Shown in pieces: positions 6,747-12,420 of a stretch of 12,420 bases of DNA. Numbering within the stretch: position 1 is the stretch's first letter; every line of letters starts with the position of its first letter. The position numbers and the translations under genes were made by a program. The notes under the pieces are model-generated. The model was given only the letters and a program-made list of their open reading frames with translations, did no database searches and was not told the DNA's origin. Origin of the DNA: Pseudomonadota bacterium (GTDB taxonomy: Bacteria; Pseudomonadota; Alphaproteobacteria; Rhizobiales; Hyphomicrobiaceae); contig JAEWIJ010000090.1 in assembly GCA_023387235.1 (NCBI GenBank), positions 1 to 12,420 of the forward strand. Reading direction: 5' to 3'.

Positions 6747-6779
6747 GTAGCTCGCCTGATGCGGACGAGATCGAGCTAC
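6747..6779 (+). promoter_or_regulatory. Perfect 8-bp inverted repeat just before the opgC-like start
   Basis: GTAGCTCG (6747-6754) and CGAGCTAC (6772-6779) are exact reverse complements separated by 17 bases, ending 13 bases before the start codon. It can be read as an operator with half-sites about 25 bp apart, or as an mRNA hairpin next to the purine-rich ribosome binding stretch GAGACGAGAG that could tune translation. There is no poly-U run, so it is not an intrinsic terminator for msrPQ. Confidence 0.4.
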
Positions 6780-6792
6780 CCGAGACGAGAGC

Positions 6793-8028
6793 ATGTTCGA
6801 TGAGAAGAAGCGATTTCGACGCGACCTGCGTGTTGATTTTCTTCGCGGCCTCGCGCTGCTGACGATCTTCATCGATCATATTCCGCACAATCGATGGGCC
6901 TCCGTTACACAACAGAACTTCGGCTTCTCCGATGCCGCTGAAACGTTCGTGGCACTCGCTGGATTCTCCGCCGTTCTTGCGTACGGACGTTACCTCGACG
7001 ATCCCTCACCTGCCGAGGGACTGCGCAGAATCGCTCATCGCGTCGGCATCATCTATGCCTACCACATCGGAACGCTGCTGCTCGTCGCAGCCATGCTGCT
7101 TCTGATCTCGCGCGCGTTCGGCGATACGCAACTGCTCGAGTTGCTGAACTTCGAGTCGCTGCTGTCCGGCGATCCCGCCATGGTAGCGGGCGCTGCGCTG
7201 CTGGTCGTGCAGCCCACTTACTTCGATATTCTCCCGCTCTACGTCGTGCTGCTGGCAGTTTTCCCGGCGCTGTACATGCTGCTGAAGCGCAGCATACCCC
7301 TGGGGCTTGCGTTGTCGGCACTTCCTTGGGCAGTGACGCAATTCATTCCCTTGAATCTGCCAACGCTCTCGGGCGATGGCTGGCATTTCAATCCCTTCGC
7401 CTGGCAGTTCCTGATGGCCTTGGGCATGGCCGCCGCGTTGAAGACGAAGCGGCGCGAGTTGCAACCGTCGGCGCTGTTCATCTCGCTTGCGGTGCTGGTC
7501 CTCGTAGTCTCCGTCATCCTGCGCGCGCCATGGACACGATGGCCGCTTCACATCGGTGCGGCACCTGTCGATCTCGGTCCCTACGGCGATCTCATGATCA
7601 AAGGCACGCTCGGTCCTGCGCGCCTGCTGCACTTCGTCGCCTTCGGCTATTTGCTTCTGGTGATGCTGCCGCCGAGGGCGTCCTGGCTGAAGACCGGCAT
7701 CGCGCGCACCATCTCGGATGCGGGCCGGAACTCGCTCGACGTGTTTTGCCTCGGCGTGCTTCTTTCGGTCGTTGGCGCAGCCATCGTGCTCGCCACCGGC
7801 CATGCCGTCATTGTCGAAAGCTGGGTCACCACGGCGGGCGTCGCCTTGCTGCTGTTCTTCGGCACGGCCATTGCGCGAGAGATGCGAGCGCGGAAGCGAG
7901 CCCGCGAAAAACAACGGCGTGCGCCCGCAGCGGAGGCCGGACACGAGCATGCCCTTTCAGCGCGCCCCGCCTCATCGGCTGCGGCGCTGGTGGCGAATGA
8001 AACACCGACCAGAAGCCGCACTTCTTAA
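6793..8028 (+). CDS. OpgC-family membrane protein (glucan succinyltransferase-like)
   Basis: This 411-residue inner-membrane protein carries the OpgC_C family N-terminus: DLRVDFLRGLALLTIFIDHIPHN (residues 11-33, with Asp15, Arg18, Asp28 and His29), then FGFSDAAETFVALAGFS (43-59). About ten hydrophobic segments follow up to residue 365, and the last 45 residues are a basic, soluble tail. In enterobacteria OpgC (MdoC) adds succinyl groups to periplasmic glucans; related alphaproteobacterial proteins decorate cyclic glucans, but the acyl donor and target here are not readable from sequence, so opgC is not given as symbol. The ATG at 6793 follows the purine-rich GAGACGAGAG. No glucan synthase or opgGH genes are adjacent. 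By eye its codons are slightly less GC-rich than those of the flanking metabolic genes. Confidence 0.9.
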   Translation: MFDEKKRFRRDLRVDFLRGLALLTIFIDHIPHNRWASVTQQNFGFSDAAETFVALAGFSAVLAYGRYLDDPSPAEGLRRIAHRVGIIYAYHIGTLLLVAAMLLLISRAFGDTQLLELLNFESLLSGDPAMVAGAALLVVQPTYFDILPLYVVLLAVFPALYMLLKRSIPLGLALSALPWAVTQFIPLNLPTLSGDGWHFNPFAWQFLMALGMAAALKTKRRELQPSALFISLAVLVLVVSVILRAPWTRWPLHIGAAPVDLGPYGDLMIKGTLGPARLLHFVAFGYLLLVMLPPRASWLKTGIARTISDAGRNSLDVFCLGVLLSVVGAAIVLATGHAVIVESWVTTAGVALLLFFGTAIAREMRARKRAREKQRRAPAAEAGHEHALSARPASSAAALVANETPTRSRTS

Positions 8029-8059
8029 CTCAATTCCCGCACTGATTAACTTTTCACGC

Positions 8060-8092
8060 GGAATTTGCAGGACATAATTCCTAAAATATCGC
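8060..8092 (+). promoter_or_regulatory. AT-rich putative promoter/operator with GGAATT-N10-AATTCC
   Basis: GGAATT (8060-8065) and AATTCC (8076-8081) are exact reverse complements around a 10-base spacer, immediately followed by the AT-rich CTAAAATATCGCAAAACT. This is the most AT-rich spot in the window and sits 60-90 bp before the secreted unknown protein. TTGCAG (8065-8070) and TATCGC (8087-8092) with 16 bases between them could form a weak sigma-70-type promoter overlapping the repeat, in which case a bound protein would act on it. The promoter part is tentative. Confidence 0.35.
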
Positions 8093-8152
8093 AAAACTAG
8101 TCTCGGATATCCGTGGGAAGGGTAGATTTGCCGCAAGCGGCGGAGGCTGCCG

Positions 8153-8737
8153 ATGCAATTGCGACCCACACTCGTTAGCCGTTTCCTTTTCGCGAGCACA
8201 TTTACCCTGTGCGCAGGCCTGTCACTGATGTCCGCGCCGGCTGCGGCCCAAACGCTGCTGGAGACTTGGGTCTTCGTCCACTCCCGCGCGTTAATTCCTC
8301 TCGACCAGCTCAAGGAAGCCGCCGACGGGACGCTCGTCGCGCCCGATCATCCCGGTATCGCGAAAGACGGCACTGAGGTCTGGTCGGTCCTCGACCAATC
8401 GAATTGCATAATCCGCCTCGAAAACACCTCATCCGGAACTGCCGCCGAATTCTACCTGAACAACATGTCGGCGACACGCGCGACGGTCTTCAAGTCCGAC
8501 GGAAACTTCCTCATCGGCCTGATGGGCGACAAACCGATCCAATGCCGGCATCGGCAATCGGAGAAACTCTGCGATCGTTTCATGACGCTTACATCGGTCG
8601 ACACGGGTGGATATCGCGCGATGGAGAGGGCGTTGAACCATATCTATGCGAAGTTCTGCAGGCACGGCGCGCGACAGCCCGATCTCAAGTCGCCCGGCAC
8701 GGCAAATCCGAAATCCGTCCGCCTCAGCTCCCCTTGA
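8153..8737 (+). CDS. Secreted protein of unknown function, four cysteines
   Basis: I do not recognise this family. The 194-residue product starts with a clear Sec signal peptide (basic MQLRPTLVSR, hydrophobic core, likely cut at APAAA|QT near residue 32). The mature part, about 160 residues, has four cysteines (85, 131, 140, 169), enough for two disulfides in the periplasm. It opens with an ETWVFVHSRALIP stretch and has mixed strand-forming segments such as NCIIRLENTSSG, followed by a probable C-terminal helix and a disordered tail rich in Pro, Ser and Lys. The ATG at 8153 has GGAGG six bases upstream, and an AT-rich promoter-like stretch lies before it, so it is very likely a real gene with its own transcript. 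Its last 14 bases overlap the end of the convergent crotonase gene. Confidence 0.8.
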   Translation: MQLRPTLVSRFLFASTFTLCAGLSLMSAPAAAQTLLETWVFVHSRALIPLDQLKEAADGTLVAPDHPGIAKDGTEVWSVLDQSNCIIRLENTSSGTAAEFYLNNMSATRATVFKSDGNFLIGLMGDKPIQCRHRQSEKLCDRFMTLTSVDTGGYRAMERALNHIYAKFCRHGARQPDLKSPGTANPKSVRLSSP

Positions 8738-9503
8738 ACTTCGGGCGGCGCTTCTCGCGGAAGGCGGTGATGCCTTCGATGAAGTCGTCGCTCGCCATGA
8801 CCGTGCCCTGCGCGAAGGCCTCCGCATCGAGGAACTCGTCGAAGGAGGCATCGTAGGCGCGGCTGACGAGCTTCTTCACAAGCCCGTAGGAGATCGTCGG
8901 CCCGTTGGCGAACTGCTCGGCGACCTCCATGGCCTTGTCCATGAGCTCGTCCGGCGCCACGATGCGTGAGCAGAGCCCGATCTGCAGGGCTTCTTCGGCA
9001 CCGACCTTGCGGCTCGTGAGCAGGAGATCCTTCGCCTTGAGCGTGCCGATGGCGCGCGGCAAGGTCGCGAGCAATCCGAGATCGGGGACGACGCCGATCT
9101 TCACGAAGCCCGTCGTGAAATAGGCCGATGTCGAGGCGATCACGACGTCGCCCATGAGTGCGAGCGACACGCCTGCGCCCGCCGCCGCGCCATTCACCGC
9201 CATCACGACCGGCTTGTCCGCCTTGAGCAGGCGCCCTGCCCAGCGATAGGAGCGGCGCATGCGCTCGCGCGTATCGGATGGCTTGGCGCGACCCATGTTG
9301 CGAATGTCGCCGCCGGCGCAGAAGGCATCGCCCGTGCCCGTGATGAGCAGGCACCGCACGCTGTCGTCGTCGAGCAGCGACGGAAGATTTGCATCGAGGC
9401 CGGCCTTAATGCCGGCCGACATCGCATTCATCGATTTCGGCTCATTGAGCCGGATGATGGCGATCCCCTCCTTGCGAGTCACAACGACCGATTCCTCCGA
9501 CAT
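8724..9503 (-). CDS. Crotonase-family enoyl-CoA isomerase/hydratase, PaaG-like active site
   Basis: This is a 259-residue cytoplasmic crotonase. The oxyanion-hole segments are FCAGGDI (61-67) and VNGAAAGAGVSLAL (103-116). The two glutamates that make rat enoyl-CoA hydratase a hydratase are absent: Ser113 and Phe133 stand at those places. Instead Asp141 in IGVVPD aligns with the aspartate used by PaaG and related enoyl-CoA isomerases. I therefore infer double-bond isomerisation rather than hydration, with unknown substrate. The start is the ATG at 9503, which has GAGGAGG upstream on the minus strand; the open frame continues further but without family sequence and would overlap the ligase start. 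It is divergent from the acid-CoA ligase with 127 bp between starts, suggesting shared control and a common pathway. Confidence 0.93.
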   Translation of the reverse strand: MSEESVVVTRKEGIAIIRLNEPKSMNAMSAGIKAGLDANLPSLLDDDSVRCLLITGTGDAFCAGGDIRNMGRAKPSDTRERMRRSYRWAGRLLKADKPVVMAVNGAAAGAGVSLALMGDVVIASTSAYFTTGFVKIGVVPDLGLLATLPRAIGTLKAKDLLLTSRKVGAEEALQIGLCSRIVAPDELMDKAMEVAEQFANGPTISYGLVKKLVSRAYDASFDEFLDAEAFAQGTVMASDDFIEGITAFREKRRPKFKGS

Positions 9504-9630
9504 GCCCTGCCTCCTCGATGAAAGGTTCTGTGCGCGGACTTTACCCGCCGTCCGGAGCATCCGCCAGCTTGCTTTGCCGCTGTGCCTCATGCTCAACTTG
9601 CCAAAAACGAAAACAGGCGGGAGGTCCCCC

Positions 9631-11178
9631 ATGGGGCAAACGGAAGGGCTCGTGCGCGGGATCGCGATCGGCGGCAGCACGATCGATCAGGCAACCTTCG
9701 ACGCTCGCGTCGAACGCGCCGCCGCCGGTCTCGATGCGCTCGGCGTCGGCCAGGGTGACTGCGTCGCGATACTCATGCGCAATGATGTGGCCTTTCTCGA
9801 AGCCTCCTATGCCGCCATCCGCCTCGGGGCCTATGCCGTGCCGATCAACTGGCACTTCCATCCCGAGGAGATCGGCTACATCCTGCGCGACTGCGCGGCC
9901 AAGGTGCTCGTCGTGCACGCCGATCTCCTGGATACGGCCCGGCGCGCGGCGACGCCCGGCCTCACCATTCTTGTCGCATCGGCGCCTGATGTCGTGGCCC
10001 AAGCCTTCGGGATCGCGTCCGAGCGCTGCTCCGTGCCAACCGATGCGCAAAACTGGGACACGTTTATCGCGGCGCACGCACCATGGAGCGGTGCGCCCCG
10101 CCCGCAGACACTCAGCATGATCTATACGTCCGGCACGACCGGAAACCCAAAGGGCGTGCGCCGCGCGCCGCCGACACCCGCACAGCAGGAAGCTCTCAAC
10201 GAGGCGCGCCGCGTCGTGTATGGCGTCTCGCCCGGTATCCGCACGATCATGGCAGGGCCGCTCTACCATTCCGCCCCCAATGCCTTCGTGCTGCGCGCCG
10301 CGCGCATTGCCGAAGCCCTCATCCTCATGCCGCGCTTCGAGCCGGAGGCCATGCTCGCGGCTATCGAGCGCGAACGCATCGACACGCTGTTCATGGTGCC
10401 GACCATGTTCGTGCGCCTCTTGAAGCTGCCGGAGGATGTGCGCCGGCGCTACGACCTCTCCTCGCTGCGCTTCGTCATGCACGCCGCAGCGCCCTGCCCC
10501 GTGCACGTGAAACGCGCCATGATCGAGTGGTGGGGGCCGGTCATCTCGGAGTTCTACGGCGCAACCGAGAGCGGCGCGGTCACCATCGTCTCGAGTGAGG
10601 AATGGCTCAGGAAGCCGGGCACTGTCGGCCGCGTCTCGAAAGGCGCGACGATCTCCATTCAGGACGAGCAGGGCCGCGAGGTGCCGCAGGGCGAGGTCGG
10701 CGAGATCTTCTCGGCGATCGACTACTATCCCGAGTTCACGTACCACAACCTCCCTGAGAAGCGCGCCGAGATCGAGCGCGGCGGCATGATCACCGTCGGC
10801 GACATGGGCTATCTCGATCCGGACGGCTATCTCTTTCTCTGCGACCGCAAGCGCGACATGGTCATCTCGGGCGGCGTGAACATCTATCCGGCGGAAATAG
10901 AGGCCGTCGCGCTCGCCATGCCGGGTATCAAGGATTGCGCCGTCTTCGGCATTCCCGACGAAGAATTCGGCGAAGCGCTCATCGCGCTCGTCGAGCCCAT
11001 GCCGGGCCACGCGCTCGCCATCGAAGCCGTGAGCGCGCATCTGAAATCGCATCTCGCGAGCTACAAGGTGCCGCGCCGCATCGAGATCGCGCACGACCTG
11101 CCGCGCGAGGACTCGGGTAAAATCTTCAAGCGCCGCCTTCGCGAGCCGTACTGGCAGAAGGCAGGACGGCGGATTTGA
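9631..11178 (+). CDS. AMP-forming acid-CoA ligase (ANL superfamily)
   Basis: This 515-residue enzyme activates a carboxylic acid via an acyl-adenylate to its CoA thioester. The core motifs are complete: YTSGTTGNPKGV (165-176, phosphate-binding loop), YGATES (309-314), GDMGYLDPDGYLFLCDRKRD (near 390-410, with the hinge region) and DSGKIFKRRL with the catalytic Lys497. LYHSAP and EWLRKPGTVGR place it among the ligases annotated as FadD, bile-acid or aryl-acid CoA ligases, rather than showing MatB-specific features; the acid is unknown. The ATG at 9631 has GCGGGAGG just upstream; a longer open frame begins at 9259 but that portion is antisense to the crotonase. Its stop abuts the stop of the convergent MFS gene. 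The divergent crotonase probably acts on a product of the same route. Confidence 0.95.
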   Translation: MGQTEGLVRGIAIGGSTIDQATFDARVERAAAGLDALGVGQGDCVAILMRNDVAFLEASYAAIRLGAYAVPINWHFHPEEIGYILRDCAAKVLVVHADLLDTARRAATPGLTILVASAPDVVAQAFGIASERCSVPTDAQNWDTFIAAHAPWSGAPRPQTLSMIYTSGTTGNPKGVRRAPPTPAQQEALNEARRVVYGVSPGIRTIMAGPLYHSAPNAFVLRAARIAEALILMPRFEPEAMLAAIERERIDTLFMVPTMFVRLLKLPEDVRRRYDLSSLRFVMHAAAPCPVHVKRAMIEWWGPVISEFYGATESGAVTIVSSEEWLRKPGTVGRVSKGATISIQDEQGREVPQGEVGEIFSAIDYYPEFTYHNLPEKRAEIERGGMITVGDMGYLDPDGYLFLCDRKRDMVISGGVNIYPAEIEAVALAMPGIKDCAVFGIPDEEFGEALIALVEPMPGHALAIEAVSAHLKSHLASYKVPRRIEIAHDLPREDSGKIFKRRLREPYWQKAGRRI

Positions 11179-12420
11179 TCAGCCACCCTTGTCGCCGGCC
11201 AGACCGCTCGGCCGCATGAGCACGAAAGCGACGAGCGCCGCCGCCATCAGTAGCGCAACGCTGCCGAAGCCCGCCACCCATCCAAGCGGTGACATACCGC
11301 CCGCGCGATCGAGACTCCAGCCAACGACAATCGGGCCGACGAATCCGCCCGCATAGCCAAGCGAGGAGTGAACGGCGAGCGTGGCGCCGCGTCGGGCGGG
11401 CTCGGCCGTTCCCGCTGCTCCTGCTGTGAGCGACGAAGAGTCCAGCCATACGACAAGGCCATAGAAGAGCAGCAGTGCCACTGCGAGCCAGTACGACCAG
11501 ACGCCGGCAAAACCGATGGCCAACGCCGTGACGATCGATCCGGCCATCGCGAGCTGAATAAGCCGGCGCCTGCCGAGACGAATGGCCATCTCGTTGCCGC
11601 TGACGCTCGCCGCGACGCCGATCAGACCGAGCAGCGTCATCACTGTCGCCGGCGAGAGCAGTGACGTGCCGACGCCTGTCGTCGCCGCCACATAGCCGAG
11701 GAAGGCCACGCCCCATCCGCGCAATGCGCTCATCTCGAGCGTGTGGATGGAATAGGCCATCGCGTACGCCATGGCCGATCGATTGCGGAAGACGGGAAGA
11801 AAATTGAAGAGCCCGCCGCCGTCACTCGGCTTCGCCGCAGGCGCCACACGGCGCGGCACGAAGAGGGCGACCATGCACCACGCAATCGCGGCAGTTATTG
11901 CCGCTGAAACGAACGCGAGCTGCCAGCCGCCGATATTCGCGAGGAGATCGCCCGTCGCAAACGAGAGGGCCCCGGAAATACCGATGCTCGCCGCGTGGCC
12001 CGTCACCGCGCGCGACATCATCTTCGCATCGACCTGATCGGCGAGCAGCTTGAGGCCGGTCATGTACGTTCCAGCCCAGCCGAGGCCGGTCAGGGCGCGA
12101 AAGGCCATCGCCGACCAGTAGCCTTCGGCGAAGAGCGCGAAACTACCGTGTCCGGCAACCGTCGCACCGACGCCGAAAAGATAGACGTACTTCGCGTCCA
12201 CGCGATCGGTCAGCGTCACGAGCACAGGGACGGCGAGCATGTAAGCGGCATAGAAGCTCGCCGTGATCCATCCGGCTTCGGTGTTCGTGAGGCCCCACAA
12301 AGGAATCATGTGCGGGAGGAGAGCGGGCCAGAAGAACGCGCCGATCTGCACCAGGACCTGCGCCGCGCAGACGATTGCCACGAGGCGGCGCGCCGCCGCT
12401 TGTTCGCCTGTCGCCTGCAT
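11179..12420 (-). CDS. MFS transporter
   Basis: This is a 413-residue major facilitator superfamily carrier with about twelve hydrophobic helices in two halves, split by a hydrophilic loop near residues 197-210 (PAAKPSDGGG). A degenerate motif A, LVTLTDRVDAKYV (Asp72-Arg73), follows the second helix. The N-terminal half has the GWITASFYAAYMLAVPV segment common in the organic-solute branch of the family. The substrate is not readable; a carboxylic acid would fit the neighbouring CoA ligase, but that is inference. The first ATG is the last triplet of the window, so a longer N-terminus or an upstream start cannot be excluded. It ends exactly where the convergent ligase ends. Confidence 0.9.
   Translation of the reverse strand: MQATGEQAAARRLVAIVCAAQVLVQIGAFFWPALLPHMIPLWGLTNTEAGWITASFYAAYMLAVPVLVTLTDRVDAKYVYLFGVGATVAGHGSFALFAEGYWSAMAFRALTGLGWAGTYMTGLKLLADQVDAKMMSRAVTGHAASIGISGALSFATGDLLANIGGWQLAFVSAAITAAIAWCMVALFVPRRVAPAAKPSDGGGLFNFLPVFRNRSAMAYAMAYSIHTLEMSALRGWGVAFLGYVAATTGVGTSLLSPATVMTLLGLIGVAASVSGNEMAIRLGRRRLIQLAMAGSIVTALAIGFAGVWSYWLAVALLLFYGLVVWLDSSSLTAGAAGTAEPARRGATLAVHSSLGYAGGFVGPIVVGWSLDRAGGMSPLGWVAGFGSVALLMAAALVAFVLMRPSGLAGDKGG

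Noticed and set aside
7006..7950. A 314-codon minus-strand open frame opposite the opgC-like gene
   Set aside because: Very rich in Gln, Arg and His, no hydrophobic or domain pattern; shadow of a membrane protein gene.
9541..11094. A 517-codon open frame on the minus strand opposite the acid-CoA ligase
   Set aside because: It is antisense to a gene with all ANL motifs, is rich in His, Arg, Asp and Gly as expected from the reverse of GC-rich codons, and shows no domain.
1..12420. A mobile island, defence system or biosynthetic cluster
   Set aside because: There are no transposase, integrase, tRNA or attachment repeats, nucleases, toxins or assembly-line enzymes; the genes are ordinary metabolic and envelope functions.

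Overview
The window is a high-GC, gene-dense stretch of ordinary bacterial chromosome. Its make-up points to an alphaproteobacterium, most likely Hyphomicrobiales: a lone TRAP binding protein, a MatA-type malonyl-CoA decarboxylase, an MsrPQ pair, an OpgC-type protein and an acid-CoA ligase/crotonase pair. The order-level call is inferred from gene style, because no rRNA or marker gene is present. I found no tRNA, rRNA, transposase, integrase, phage gene or CRISPR array.

Layout, left to right. Positions 1-144 are non-coding and carry a strong palindrome of the REP type. On the minus strand follow a DctP-type TRAP solute-binding protein (145-1197) and, upstream of it, a metallo-beta-lactamase-fold hydrolase annotated in databases as 'N-acyl homoserine lactonase family' (1342-2139). 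A 178-bp divergent intergenic region leads to malonyl-CoA decarboxylase (2318-3766, GTG start), followed after 16 bp by an atypical histidine-phosphatase-fold protein (3783-4358). A GFA-family zinc protein (4375-4857) converges on it from the minus strand. Next come the periplasmic methionine sulfoxide reductase pair msrP (5091-6038) and msrQ (6041-6682), then an OpgC-family membrane acyltransferase (6793-8028) and a secreted four-cysteine protein of unknown family (8153-8737). A minus-strand crotonase (8724-9503) and a plus-strand acid-CoA ligase (9631-11178) share a 127-bp divergent promoter region. An MFS transporter (11179-12420, minus) reaches the right edge, and its first codon is the last triplet of the window.

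Two themes recur. One is CoA-thioester chemistry: malonyl-CoA removal, acid activation, and double-bond isomerisation by a crotonase that has the PaaG-type aspartate rather than the hydratase glutamates. The TRAP binding protein and the MFS carrier could bring in organic acids. The other is the cell envelope: MsrPQ repair of oxidised periplasmic proteins, OpgC-type glucan substitution, and the exported unknown protein. A single pathway joining these genes is not shown by the sequence.

I did not find a convincing undescribed multi-gene system. The best leads are the histidine-phosphatase paralogue with altered phosphate-binding residues, the secreted unknown, the MBL hydrolase lacking the AHL-lactonase tyrosine, and several well-placed inverted repeats upstream of genes.
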